DNA from: Doris montereyensis
Lineage: Eukaryota > Mollusca > Gastropoda > Nudibranchia > Dorididae
Reading direction: 5' to 3'
Assembly (NCBI GenBank): GCA_037039925.1
Contig: JAXRKP010000392.1
Coordinates: forward strand, 70,001 to 134,000
DNA length: 64,000 nucleotides
Shown here: piece after piece, positions 30,201 to 39,565 of the stretch
Layout of the letters: the number at the start of each line of letters is the position of its first letter
Numbering within the stretch: the first letter of the stretch is position 1
Notes under the pieces: generated by a model
Seen by the model: the letters and a program-made list of their open reading frames with translations, nothing else
What the model was told of the DNA's origin: nothing
Databases searched by the model: none
Made by a program: the position numbers and the translations under genes

Positions 30201-32979
30201 GTGTGAATGAATTTTCTTCTTGTTAATATAAGCAACGACAGAAAAACACCTCAGAAGCTAGAAACCCAGTTTGTTCAAGTGAAAGTTTGCTTTTTGCTGC
30301 TACTATCAACTTACTAAACTAAAAGCAATGGGCAGCCTTTTTGGGGTTGTTTTTTTTTATCTTACCATCATAGTTTGGCATTTTCATTTTTGGAATAATT
30401 CAATCTAAGTTTTGTCATTCATTAATACACAACTATATTCCTAATAAAAAATAATTGAAAAATAACACCCACCAAAATTTCCTTTCGTTCTTAAACCGCT
30501 TGATTCATGGTGTCTTGTTGTTTGGGTCAAATCCCTCTGTGCATCTTGTAACGTCTTTTCGTCGTAGGAGTTGGTGGTAGGTCCTTCTTTGCTTTCATTC
30601 TATTCTTTTACTTATCCTTTCATTTTGTGGTCTCCTCTTAATTCACCCGGAGATCACCGCAAATGGTGGATAGAGTAAATTCCAATTAAACAAACAAACA
30701 AATCATCATAGGAGATTGAATGACTGCTTATGTCACAACACTCGATACATGTCAAAGATCCCTTGGCTGTTAACAGGTGAAAAATAAATAATCCTATCAA
30801 AAGGTTTCGAGATCACCTTAGTTGTGGATATGGGTAAAATCAAATTCGATTCTAAATCATTGTGAGTGGTGACAATCAAGTTCCAGAAGTCCAATTCAAT
30901 TGCCTACCCGCCGCGCCCCCCCCTCCCCCTAGCAAAGCCAGGTCCAATGTTGTGTTCCTTAGGAAAGACACTTCACACGTATTTTCCCCACTCTACCCAG
31001 GTGCAAATGGGTACAAGCACTAGCTTGGGAGTTAAAAAGACCTGCGTCAGACTAGCGTCCTGGACAGGACATGATTATTGTCACCTGTTCCCTTCAAGTT
31101 ATAGAAACCGGGATACGCTCCGGCTCTAAAGGCCTTAAGGGCCTTGAAGGAACTTTATTATGCTTGCTTGGCTCACCGGTCCGTGGCTCATTAAAAAACC
31201 AATTGCCGATCCACGACATCAGATGGTTTGAGAGGCACCGGTCTGCTGGAATCACTTTAAATAGAGATATCACGAGTCTGGTTGTTGGAGTTGAATTAAT
31301 TGTTGCTTACCTCGTCCATGAAATACAATGATTTCAGGGTGCTCAAATACAGTGATTTCAGGGTGCTGAAATACAGTGATTGCAGGGTGCTAAAATACAG
31401 TGATTTCAGGGTGCTAAAATACAGTGATTGCAGGGTGCTAAAATACAGTGATTGCAGGGTGCTAAAATACAGTGATTTCAGGGTGCTAAAATACAGTGAT
31501 TGCAGGGTGCTGAAATACAGTGATTTCAGGGTGCTAAAATACAGTGATTTCAGGGTGCTAAAATACAGTGATTGCAGGGTGCTGAAATACAGTACCGGTA
31601 CCGGATTTCATTTGACAGAAAATGTTTTCAAGTACTACACTTACTACAACAAAGTTGGGAATGATGACGGCCAGAAAGAAAACTGGCATCCATCAAAGCC
31701 AAAATATTGACTGACTAGTTGATGTCAATAGGGTCATCGGTGGCTGAGTGGTTAGGCTGCCAGACTTGGGTTCGAATCCTAGCATCACTGGGTCAGACAT
31801 TGTGTTCCTTGGGGAAGACACGTAACACACATTTTCCCCGCTGGAGCCAGGTGGCAAAATGGGTACAAGCACTAGCTTGGGAGTAAAGACCTGTGTCAGA
31901 CTGGCGTCCTGCTGTCCAGGAGGTTATTACTATCACCTGTTCTGCTTCACGCTATAGATACTGAGATAAGCTCCAGCTCTATGGGTCGTCATGACCTTTA
32001 AGGAACTTTATATTACTTTTTACCTGGTGTCAATGACAAAAAAATAACTTGTTTTGTTTTGGTGTTTTTTGTGTTAATCTGTGACCTGGTGTGAATTGAA
32101 ATAGACGGGAAAATGTTTTTTCAGATTTCTAAATTGAACGTTAACTTCAATGGGTGGAACAGTAGGTACACATAAAATGTAGTTATACACTGATTTTTTA
32201 AATTTGATTTGATTTACCCACATCCACAACTAAGGGGATATCGGAGGTTTTGGTAGAATTTTTAAAAAATGTTTTTCCCGGATTGCCCCTGTAAACAGAC
32301 CAGGGATCTTAAACGTGCACAGAGTGTTGTGATCTGCATACGGGACCTCCTTGCTATTTATTGTCTGTCTCTGATGGCACTAGGTGTCGATCCACCTACC
32401 TGGACCGGGTGGGAGGGGGGGGGGTAGATTTTACTAGAAAAACAATTTGGTAATGGGCAGTCTGATGTCATATACTCTATAGTGTTTTTTTAGTAAAACT
32501 CACCTCCTCCCTGGTCTAAGTAGTGTAGGAAGATGAATTATAGCCCCACTGGAAAGTGACCATGAAAAGGAGTTCCAATGGATGTTAAAGATCCCTTGGC
32601 TGTTTACAAGGCAGTGCTGGCAAAATTTTAAGAAAATCCTATCATAAACCCCTGAGCCCCTGAGATCACTTTCCTTATGGATGTGGCTAAAATCCACGAA
32701 AATCAAAGACCAAAAAAAGTCTCGCTTTCTCAGAATTTTGTCGATCAAAAGACTTGCTTTCTCAGAATTTTGTCGATCAAAAGACTTGCTTTCTCAGAAT
32801 TTTGTCGATCAAAAATCTTGCTTCCCTTCATCATGGCATTATTCAAATTGTTTTTTTTGTTGTCTATTTGTCTTTGTTTCCAAATCAGACCGAATCAGCT
32901 GCCAGGTGCCCCTGGTGATGGCAAGACAGTTTGGCCCTACAGCGAACTTGACGCTTACCAGAGCAAAATCTATTATTGA
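14992..32979 (+). CDS. SEH1L: SEH1 nucleoporin / GATOR2 subunit (WD40 propeller, whole gene span)
   Basis: SEH1 is an open WD40 propeller that pairs with Nup85 in the nuclear pore Y-complex, and with Mios in the amino-acid-sensing GATOR2 complex at the lysosome. Nine firm exons splice in phase: 14992-15102, 15468-15518, 16404-16634, 17814-17941, 19120-19211, 21564-21707, 23038-23119, 23563-23641 and 25493-25616. A candidate last exon is 32889-32979. The family is recognised from [57 protein letters not shown] and [20 protein letters not shown]. The predicted length of about 378 residues fits (human isoform A is 360). Only exon 5 has a frame break. The gene is head to head with CTDP1. Confidence 0.94.
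15468..15518 (+). CDS. SEH1L: SEH1 exon 2
   Basis: Seventeen codons, [17 protein letters not shown], matching human VWDKSESGDWHCTASWK. The acceptor cctgtag and donor gtatgt are both phase 0. It is too short to be called by length alone and is supported by homology and splice sites. Confidence 0.93.
15577..15835 (-). mobile_element. SINE-like element, family A, SEH1 intron 2
   Basis: Inverted relative to SEH1. The 3' end (TTCCTTCAAGGCC...) is at 15577 and the head at 15835. The B-box-like GGATTCAAACTC is mutated. Confidence 0.75.
15955..16265 (+). mobile_element. SINE-like element, family D
   Basis: Head with B-box-like GGTTCAAAACC; body with TTGTACTCTTTGGAAAGACAC; 3' block GGGGATAAATGATGTACAGTC ending near CGATAAATCC. 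Two more copies lie at 44410-44650 and 57965-58265, all on the plus strand. Confidence 0.65.
16404..16634 (+). CDS. SEH1L: SEH1 exon 3 (WD40 blades)
   Basis: Seventy-seven codons beginning [18 protein letters not shown] and ending [10 protein letters not shown], phase 0 at both ends, with acceptor gtgacag and donor gtgagt. DRTAAVWEE is the WD-type strand end. This is the most conserved exon of the gene. Confidence 0.95.
17814..17941 (+). CDS. SEH1L: SEH1 exon 4
   Basis: Encodes [20 protein letters not shown] followed by [20 protein letters not shown], matching human [23 protein letters not shown]. Acceptor atttcag, donor gtgaga, exits in phase 2. Confidence 0.93.
18690..19013. repeat. 24-27 bp minisatellite with CRE-like core, SEH1 intron 4
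   Basis: About twelve units of TTTCAGGTATAATCCTT plus a variable end. The first five have GTGATG-like ends (24 bp) and the last seven mostly have CGTGACGTCG (27 bp). It ends 107 bases before exon 5. Confidence 0.92.
19120..19211 (+). CDS. SEH1L: SEH1 exon 5 (one frame break)
   Basis: Begins [10 protein letters not shown] (human RAHSPMIAVG). About 30 bases in, near 19150, the frame must change by one missing base to give [20 protein letters not shown], equivalent to human DDSSPNAMAKVQIFEY. With that base the exon is 93 nt, and both junctions (acceptor caccag, donor gtaaca) are in phase with exons 4 and 6. Confidence 0.88.
20316..21265. repeat. 35-40 bp minisatellite, SEH1 intron 5
   Basis: More than twenty degenerate units of CTTGTGTTGTATTCTATTTG and ATAAGACACAGAAGT, with many deletions. 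It ends about 300 bases upstream of exon 6. Confidence 0.92.
21564..21707 (+). CDS. SEH1L: SEH1 exon 6
   Basis: Encodes [20 protein letters not shown] ... [20 protein letters not shown], matching human AETLMTVTDPVHDIAF and HILAIATKDVRIFTLKP. The acceptor is cgttttag and the donor gtaaat. Phases are consistent on both sides. The two flanking introns are dominated by tandem arrays. Confidence 0.93.
21787..22700. repeat. 53-65 bp minisatellite, SEH1 intron 6
   Basis: About sixteen well-conserved units of GTTGATTTAGTCTAATTGGT, GAATCAGTCTTTACAGTGTG and TGAAGTCAGTCGGTGATAAGA. Units differ mainly by presence or absence of CGG and ATTGG. It begins 80 bases after exon 6. Confidence 0.95.
23038..23119 (+). 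CDS. SEH1L: SEH1 exon 7
   Basis: Encodes [20 protein letters not shown] then FDDHESL, aligned with human [22 protein letters not shown]. Acceptor cacgtag, donor gtaagt, ends phase 0. The serine-rich first half is poorly conserved, as in the family. Confidence 0.9.
23563..23641 (+). CDS. SEH1L: SEH1 exon 8
   Basis: Encodes [20 protein letters not shown] then CVRIWK, nearly identical to human [20 protein letters not shown]. Acceptor attgcag, donor gtacta, exits phase 1. The exon's 3' end and donor are repeated twice more immediately downstream. Confidence 0.95.
23629..23770. repeat. Tandem triplication of SEH1 exon 8 end and donor
   Basis: GGCTGTGTTAGAATCTGGAA AGGTAC plus about 25 intron bases (ACTAGAACTATTACGATA) occurs three times with a roughly 48-50 bp period. 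Each copy carries the coding end and a GT donor. Confidence 0.9.
23856..24160 (+). mobile_element. SINE-like element, family B (tRNA-like head, long conserved body)
   Basis: Family B starts GGGGACTCGGTAGTCCAGAG, with a B-box-like GTGAATTCAAGCC. Its body contains AGGTGGATC.ACACCTAGTCCCAT, GCACGTTAAAGATCCCTTGG and GAGATCACC.TAGTTGTGGATG, and it ends in a GATTTGA-type tail. This copy, in SEH1 intron 8, is the fullest plus-strand one. Fragments also lie at 17515-17725 (+, diverged head), 22697-22745 (-), 30690-30850 (+), 32580-32705 (+) and 55965-56085 (-). Confidence 0.7.
24430..24790. repeat. About 55-bp minisatellite, SEH1 intron 8
   Basis: Seven or so units of TGATAGACTCTTTTTCTTTC plus ATGTCTCTCATCTTGCTGTT TTCTGC. 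The unit appears to derive from the neighbouring family C repeat, which has a TTTCATCTTGCTGTTT-like segment. Confidence 0.88.
25025..25440. repeat. About 35-bp minisatellite just upstream of SEH1 exon 9
   Basis: About twelve units of ATGTTTTATCATTTCAACTC CTTTCATTCGTATGT. The period is not a multiple of three, so open frames through it cycle and are not genes. It ends 52 bases before the exon 9 acceptor. Confidence 0.93.
25493..25616 (+). CDS. SEH1L: SEH1 exon 9
   Basis: Begins [16 protein letters not shown] (human ANYMDNWKCTGILKG) and continues as a serine/alanine-rich tail to TPTPSHF. The acceptor is ttctccag after a strong pyrimidine tract. The donor is AG|gtacaa. If the donor is not used, the frame reads seven more residues (YKGNFV after an arginine) to a stop at 25636-25638, so this could also be the terminal exon. 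Confidence 0.9.
25741..26170. mobile_element. Terminal-inverted-repeat element, same family as 1634-2827 (short copy)
   Basis: Left end GTGGGTCTGACAATACCCGT; right end inverted (ACGGGTTTTGTCAGATC...CACATG). The sub-terminal CCCTG.TTTCTCAGTTCG block is shared in inverted orientation with the first copy. It lies in the SEH1 intron after exon 9 and has no coding capacity. Confidence 0.6.
26171..27518. other. Unassigned intronic DNA
   Basis: T-rich, with open frames up to 153 codons (26880-27341), but these have hydrophobic, uneven composition and no recognisable domain. A short GT/GA run lies at 27257-27283. Nothing supportable as a gene. Confidence 0.6.
27519..28235 (-). mobile_element. SINE family A copy with an internal minisatellite expansion
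   Basis: The 3' end begins at 27519 and the head lies at 28170-28235. Between them, a segment of the SINE body (CACCTGGGTCAATAGGGGAAAATGCGTGTTA) has been amplified into about a dozen tandem units (27635-28135). This stretches a roughly 250-bp element to about 720 bp. Confidence 0.75.
28242..30560. other. Intronic stretch without recognised genes (SEH1 last intron)
   Basis: Mostly single-copy AT-rich DNA with one family C fragment (28990-29110), a G13 run (28502-28514), and GGTAGAATGGGAACTGATAA, shared with 59763. No splice-flanked conserved frame was found. Confidence 0.6.
30927..31160 (+). mobile_element. SINE-like element, family A (head truncated)
   Basis: Body and 3' end from CCCTAGCAAAGCCAGGTCC to CCTTGAAGGAACTTTA. 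A C-rich stretch lies at the truncation point. Confidence 0.75.
31318..31592. repeat. 24-bp minisatellite with an open frame
   Basis: Eleven or so units of AATACAGTGATTTCAGGGTG CTAA, alternating TTTCAG and TTGCAG. Because 24 is a multiple of three, one frame reads YSDFRVLK repeatedly. No start context or flanking domain supports expression. Lies in the putative last SEH1 intron. Confidence 0.93.
31725..32013 (+). mobile_element. SINE-like element, family A
   Basis: Near-complete copy with head GGCTGAGTGGTTAGGCTGCC and GGGTTCGAATCC. It sits immediately after the 24-bp tandem array at 31318-31592. Confidence 0.8.
32205..32460 (-). mobile_element. SINE-like element, family B
   Basis: Body and 3' end without the head, inverted with respect to the fragment at 32580-32705. 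Confidence 0.65.
32718..32822. repeat. 31-bp short tandem array
   Basis: Three to four units of CTTTCTCAGAATTTTGTCGA TCAAAAGACTTG, about 65 bases upstream of the candidate SEH1 terminal exon. Confidence 0.88.
32889..32979 (+). CDS. SEH1L: Candidate SEH1 terminal exon
   Basis: A long T-rich tract ending in ccaaatcag precedes an open frame that fits the phase-2 exit of exon 9: R, then [20 protein letters not shown], then DAYQSKIYY and a TGA stop. Composition is balanced and non-repetitive, while flanking DNA is repeats. The C-terminal tail of SEH1 varies in animals, so homology does not settle it. The intervening intron would be 7.3 kb. RNA evidence is needed to choose between this and the read-through end at 25638. 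Confidence 0.5.
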
Positions 32980-33187
32980 CTCTACACTACCACAGATAGT
33001 AATAAACGGCAATAGGTGAGAACTCGACCAAGGTAGACACAAAATAAGCTGGTGGACGCTCGGGTATAATCCTAACATCATCACCATGGTGGACAGGGCT
33101 TACATCAGAGAGACGGATGACCGCATCCAACAGGTATAACCCTGAAAAAAGATGGGTTATGGTTATACCGGAAACATCACATGGTTG

Positions 33188-33460
33188 TTTGGACTTCCTT
33201 GGCAGGGTTGTCACTTATCGCCGTCCATCAGTTTGGACTTCCTTGGCAGGGTTGTCACTTATCGTAGTCCATCAGTTTGGACTTCCTTGGCAGGGTTGTC
33301 ACTTATCGTAGTCCATCAGTTTTGACTTCCTTGGCAGGGTTGTCACTTATCGTCGTCCATCAGTTTTGACTTCCTTGGCAGGGTTGTCACTTATCGTCGT
33401 CCATCAGTTTTGACTTCCTTGGCAGGGTTGTCACTTATTGTCGTCCATCAGTTTTTACTT
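33188..33460. repeat. 45-bp minisatellite, intergenic
   Basis: Six units of TTTGGACTTCCTTGGCAGGG TTGTCACTTATCG plus TCGTCCATCAG, with few changes. Confidence 0.93.
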
Positions 33461-33654
33461 CATACCACTTTGGTCCCTGTTATCTACCACAAGTAGTAAC
33501 GAGGCAAAGTTTGGAATCGCTTCCCGCACAGTTCAGTTTTAAACTCTTAGTTTTGATACATTTAAAAAAAACACAACAGAAATTGATAGCTTGATTGACT
33601 ACCACCAGTCTGATGAAAACATTGAAATTATGTCAGTAGACCAGATTTCACATT

Positions 33655-35040
33655 TCATTCTGAGGTCGTTTCTTTGTGGGTCAAAGGTTATGTTGCCAAG
33701 CCACTAAGGGTAACCATATTTTGCATCTAAATCCCAATATCTTTTTCATTTTAGGAATTTGTCTAACAGAAGTGATGTTTGATTTAAATATACTTCATCG
33801 TTTCCTCGTGTTTTAGAATGTTCATTCATCTTAGCCGCCATGTTCAACAAGTTTTATATAATAACAAAAATTTTATTAGTGTCGTTCATCTGAATGGTAT
33901 CGTTACCCTGAATGTAATTGTCCTTGTATGATCTAATATTACATTTTTGTCAAGCTTGATGCTTTTGATCCTAATATGTCTAGTAGGCGACTTCATTTCT
34001 GTTTATGCACAAAAAGAAAAGAAGGAAAATTGCGTATTTGGGGTGTCTACACGTTTTTATCACAACAGCCAGATTGTGTGAGTGTTTGTGTATAATTGTG
34101 CCATCTCATTTGCTTTACTTTAACTTACTGTTTACTTTTTCTGTCCTCTTATACCGCAAGGTGTGGAGGGAAGATGCAATTGTCGGACGTCGGCCAGGCG
34201 TGTTGCCTTTTGGATCGACATTATTTATTTATTTTTTTTGGAGGGTCTCTTCAACTCCCAAGTCGATCCATCTTTTCCTTGGCCTTCCTCTTGCCTTGAG
34301 TCCATTAGATGGTATCTCAATTATATTTTGTGTAAAAGGATGTTTGATATTACATGTAATTGACTTGCGAGTAAAGTTTGATGGGAAAGGTGGCTGTAAA
34401 GTAAATCTGCTCAGTTGATAGCCCACAAAGAGTGACCATGTTTTACAGGCCGCAGGCTTTTAAATCATCTCCAGATCGTTTTCTTTCTAGAAAATGTTCT
34501 GCCAAAAATGACGTTGAATTAATGTATACTTCATTGTTTCCCCGTCTTTGTGAGAATCATTTTCATGTAGCTAGGCCGCCATTTTGAACAGGTTATATCG
34601 GGTAATTAAAAAGTTGGAATAGTACCTTCACGCCCTACCTGCGTAACCTCAGAATTGAATACTAACCCGATCTAACAATCATACCTGGTACCACCCGGGG
34701 TGTAATATGGATTACAATACATGTATATAATTTTCAGTTGGTCGTTTCTTTATGTGTCAAAGGCTGTGTTGGCAGGCCATTTTTAGAGAGAGTAACTATA
34801 GTGGGTAATGATGTAGGTTGAAAATGATCCCAACATCGTTTTTACTTGAGCGATTTTTCTACCAGAAGTGATGTTTGATTTTGTATTTAGTAAGGAAAAT
34901 CTTTTTGTTTCCCTGTCTTTGAGGGAGTAGAATTTTCTGTCACCTAAGACGTCATTTTCAACAGGTTTTTTATAATTAAAAAGTTGGAATAATATCAATC
35001 ATTCACGCCTAATAGTACCAATACCCATCTGAGCGGTAAC
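33655..35040 (+). repeat. Three diverged copies of a roughly 280-bp repeat
   Basis: Copies at about 33655-33920, 34430-34690 and 34735-35040 share GTCGTTTCTTTGTGGGTCAAAGG or its equivalent, AGAAGTGATGTTTGAT, CCGCCATTTTGAACAGGTT and AATTAAAAAGTTGGAATA. The LINE-like fragment sits between the first two. A fourth copy is inverted at 46520-46740 in a formin intron. No coding frame and unclassified. Confidence 0.7.
34229..34426 (-). mobile_element. Possible LINE tail fragment
   Basis: Minus-strand NGLKARGRPRKRWIDLGVEE resembles the GRPRKRW..GVEED tail of LINE reverse transcriptases. It is short, with no upstream RT motifs. Confidence 0.45.
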
Positions 35041-35539
35041 GTTGTCGCTGAGCGTGATTATGTTAATTCATATAATTATAATATTGTAAATGTTTGCCTC
35101 TAACTCTAAATAATGTTTAAAAAAGCAACAATTATTACATTTGACATTATGATATATAATACAGATTACGTCAGTATTATTTTGTGTTAAAGTGGAATAT
35201 CATAAAGTTTCATATATGTCATTATTTTGTCATGCTCACTCTTTCCTGTATGTTGTCTGTCTGTCTATATCCCCGCCCCCCTTTTCCTCGCAAGTTATGT
35301 TTTTCTCTTGTACCTTCTTTTTTTATTTTGTTGTTTTAGGAAGATATAGACGATGCCTTAGATTTTTCGTGTTTATTTTTAAAAATTGTTTTAGTTTATT
35401 TCAATTTTAGACATATGTTTTGTTAACGTGTGCTGTGATAGCACTAATAGCAGCCTTGGGATGTGTATCAATCGGTGAACAATTCGCTTGCCTTGAGAGA
35501 TGTCTGGTGCAGCTTTTCATCCAGTGGGTTTTTTAAATA

Positions 35540-35760
35540 TTTGAGTTGATTTGAATTTACCCACGTCCACAACAGTAAACAAGTGATCTCAGGATTTTTA
35601 TGGTAGAATTTTTATTTAGCCCGAACTGCCCTGTAAACAGCTAAGGGATTTATTATGCACACAAACTGTTGTTGTGATCTTATCGTCAGTCTCTGATGGG
35701 ACTAGGTGTTACCTCTGAACCACCGTGTCTCCTCAACCATTGGGGACCTACACTTTTCAA
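35540..35760 (-). mobile_element. SINE-like element, family B
   Basis: Contains CTGTAAACAGCTAAGGGAT and a diverged head near 35715. Confidence 0.6.
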
Positions 35761-36968
35761 CTGAGTGATAATATGAAAGGAAGTTTTAGGACTACTGTAA
35801 ATATTTACATTTTTTGGTATAATTTTTGATATAATCATACAATGATAATATGCTATAAACCTTTTTTCGTAGAAACAGATTGTCAAATGATAAATCATTT
35901 CATTAATATTAATAATAATACCATCTGAACATTTTTCACAGTCATGCTCTGGCTGTCTATACTATTTGTGTTTTGATTGATGTGATTTTATGTGTGTGTG
36001 TGTAAGTATGTATGTGTGTATGTGTATGTGTGTGTGCATAATGAGTGGTTACACACCCAGTTTTGAGAGGAGTTTTGATGGAGAGAAATCTTGGGAGAGG
36101 GAAGGGTTGGGCAGGAGACTGACAGTTTGAGTATTTGATCACACAAATACATAATGCTGACTGCCAACACTTTTTCTCGCTACAGAGTAATAGTAATAAG
36201 TAGAGAATCGTATTTTTATATCTCCAGGCTGTCCCACTGGAATTGTGTACAGCGTCATTTAAACTTTGAATGGCAGAAGTTGTTGTTAATGTCATGATAA
36301 AAGAATATCAAGATTGCTTGTACAATTTTATTTAGATTTCAATCATTTTCATTTGATAAAGGCTGCTATTATTACAATAGTTTTTGTTACAAATTTACCA
36401 ATTTATTTATTATAGTATTTATGCCACCATTTTTTTCCTGTCTTTTTATACATGTAATTGCTTTTAAATTCAATTCTATTCATGAGATGTATGTACATGT
36501 TTTAATAAAACACCAACTGAAGTGAAATGCCCCACAAATTTGTTTTAGAAATCCATTTTCATCATGTTTTTATGATTGACAGCTGAGCAATCATTTCATT
36601 TTTATTCTTCAAAAATCTTTGGTTGGAAAACTGAAAGAAAAAGTTCAAATCCCTTTTTTGTTTTGAAGTACCTGTTGAAGAAAACTATCATGTAAAAAAT
36701 AATGAATAATGAAATATTTTGTTTTTTTTAAAATGTTCTCATAAATGTTTTTATGAAATTTTTTTGTTTAAAAGGAAGATATTTTGCCATTGTTAGAAGA
36801 ATAAAGATTGTCAGACCAAAGTCCATATGTCAAAATGTTGTGTCAAAATGTTCTGTAATGTAATTTGACTTAATGCTTTAGTAAACTATTTACTGTAAAC
36901 AACAACTGTCATTGTCATGACTTGGAAGTTTTATGACTGAACAACAATGTTAAAAATGTTTGGCTTGG

Positions 36969-37050
36969 GTTTGATTTAAATTTTGATTTAAATTTTGATT
37001 TAAATTTTGATTTAAATTTTGATTTAAATTTTGATTTGAATTTTGATTTA
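36969..37050. repeat. 12-bp array (TTTTGATTTAAA)n
   Basis: Six to seven units, adjoining the 3' tail of a family B SINE. Confidence 0.95.
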
Positions 37051-37345
37051 ATTGTTGTACTCACATGCACAACTAGAGTGATCTCGGGTTTTATATCAAG
37101 GTTTTGTTTTTTGTAGGCCCTGACTATCCTGTAAACAGCCAAGGGATCTTAAATAATGTGCACAAAGTGTTATGATCTTCTTCTCAGGACCTCCTTTTTA
37201 TCGTTCATCTCCCATGGGACTAGATGTCAATCCACCTGCCTGAACCAGGGCTTTTACCCGGGGAAAAATTCAAGAAAACTTGTCAACCTAATGGGTACAA
37301 AGCCCACGACCTTTTAGTGTGAGGCCGTGCCTGCAGACCATGGTG
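37040..37345 (-). mobile_element. SINE-like element, family B
   Basis: Nearly full length. Its 3' tail grades into the 12-bp TTTTGATTTAAA array at 36969-37050, suggesting the array grew from the SINE tail. Confidence 0.7.
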
Positions 37346-37471
37346 TCCCTCCCCTAAATGTACTGGCAACCAAGATGATCTGCTTGCTTTGTTTTAGCTT
37401 AGTTGAACCCATTCCTCTAGAGTTACTGATTTCAGGATTGGTGTGTGTGTATGTGTGTGTTTGTGTGTCTA

Positions 37472-37740
37472 GAGGCTAAGCAGCAGGATTTCAAACCATT
37501 AGGTCCTGTGCTCGAATCCTTGCAATGCTAGGTCCAATGTTGTGTTCCTTGAGAACAAGACATTTTATACCTCACAACACACATTTCCCCTCCAGACTCA
37601 GATGTACATAAGAATTAGTATTGACTGGGGAGTAAAACCTTTCTAGGATGGGATGTATTATCACCTGTTCTGTTTCACGCAATAGAAACTGGGATACGCT
37701 CTGGGTATATGGGCCAGAACAGGCATAAAGGAACTTTAAT
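37472..37740 (+). mobile_element. SINE-like element, family A, intergenic
   Basis: Diverged head (GAGGCTAAGCAGCAGG, GTGCTCGAATCC), with the body and 3' tail clear. Confidence 0.7.
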
Positions 37741-37984
37741 TTAATCTCTATTTCACATTGATAGATCAAAACAAAGTAAACAAAGATATACATATATATA
37801 TATATATTATTTATAGAAAAACATCTATTCTTTATTCATCAAATTCATCACTACCAGTCTACAGCATAATTTACATTTGACAGTTAAAGTATTTCATTTA
37901 TTTGTTTGTTCTTGCAGCAAAGATTTCACACGACATATATCTCTTCAAACCAACCACGCTGACACACATCATAACTCAATCAAC

Positions 37985-38530
37985 ACAGTAAAAAAAAAAA
38001 GGAAGTAAAGGAAGCTCCGTACTGAGTTGAGCGTAGGAGAACTGGGAGCAGAGTCCCGATTTTTCTTGGCATACGGCATAAAGCGGTAGTTTGCCATTGC
38101 TTTCCACGTCCTCTAGGCATACGGCATAGTGTGGTAGTTTGCCATTGCTTTCCACATCCTCTAGGCATACGGCATAATGTGGTAGTTTGCCATTGCTTTC
38201 CACATCCTCTAGGCATACGGCATAGTGTGGTAGTTTGCCATTGCTTTCCACGTCCTCTAGGCATACGGCATAGTGTGGTAGTTTGCCATTGCTTTCCACA
38301 TCCTCTAGGCATACGGCATAGTGTGGTAGTTTGCCATTGCTTTCCACATCCTCTAGGCATACGGCATAGTGTGGTAGTTTGTCCCAGGCATACGGCATAG
38401 TGTGGTAGTTTGCCATTGCTTTCCACATCCTCTAGGCATACGGCATAATGTGGTAGTTTGCCATTGCTTTCCACGTCCTCTAGGCATACGGCATAATGTG
38501 GTAGTTTGCCATTGCTTTCCACAGTAGGCA
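37985..38530. repeat. 48-bp minisatellite derived from SINE family G
   Basis: Ten or so units of GGCATACGGCATAGTGTGGT, AGTTTGCCATTGCTTTCCAC and ATCCTCTA. The flanking 37990-38070 sequence and the unit match the body of the tRNA-headed element at 61235-61625, so the array arose inside a SINE. Its minus-strand frames are long only because 48 is divisible by three. Confidence 0.9.
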
Positions 38531-39169
38531 ACTTAAAGTTCTTGCTTTCAGCATGGATGTGATGTAGTTATAAATATTAGTCACATTACTTCCTGTTTTA
38601 TAAAAAAACCCAATACAAAGCAATAAAAAACAAAACAGACCAACCAAAACGTATATATATATATTATATATACATATTATTCTTCCATGCCAACAATGCA
38701 TACAATTTAAAATAAAAATATATTATAATATAAAATAATCATCAGCACTGATTTAAAGCTTTAGTTTGAAAGTAAAAACACTTGTTCTACTGAGGCCTGA
38801 AGTTTTATTTTGTTTCAATGTGATTTATTTACCGTGTCCACCATATGCAGTGATCTCAAAAGTGATTTAAATATTTATTTATTTACTTATTGAAATTTAC
38901 CTACATCCACCATATGCAGTGATTTCAAGGTGAATTAAATGGAAACCGCAAGATGAAAGAGAAATGATACAAGTAGGACAGTGACTTTGTCTACTACTAA
39001 AAGACATCTTTAAACTGATGTTGGAACAATAATCAAACATATGAGAGGCCTATTTCCTATTATATGATGACTTTAGTTCGTTATACATCGCCACTTTGAA
39101 CAAGAGACTAACCAGTCTCGTTCACTTACGGAGATCTCCCATGATCAAACTGATTACTTGCTGTAGAGG

Positions 39170-39565
39170 AAAAGTGGTTTTATTTGTTTATACCGGAAAA
39201 GTGATTTTTATTTGTTTATAGAGGAAAAGTGGTTTTAAAAAGATAAAAGATAAGTCAAAGATTAAAAGGAAAAAAGTAGGACCTACCAGCAACACCCGCC
39301 AACCACCCACCCAAAACTACAACAACAGATATATAAAAGAAAAGACTGGACTCTGGCAAGAAACATCTGAGCATTAGCGATAAAAATATACTTGTGTCAA
39401 ATGTATACAGGAAAATTAGACATAAAAACATACTTGTGTCAAATGTATACAGGAAAATTAGACATAAAACATACTTGTGTCAAATGTATACAGGAAAATT
39501 AGACATGAAAACATACTTGTGTCAAATGTATACAGGAAAATTAGACATAAAAACATCTACACATC
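39170..39565. repeat. Two short minisatellites downstream of the formin
   Basis: 39170-39240: about 30-bp GGAAAAGTGATTTTTATTTG units, three copies. 39385-39560: 41-bp units of ACTTGTGTCAAATGTATACA GGAAAATTAGACATAAAAACAT, four copies. Confidence 0.88.

Noticed and set aside
37976..38531. 150- and 183-codon repeat protein on the minus strand
   Set aside because: A 48-bp SINE-derived minisatellite divisible by three. No domain or promoter.
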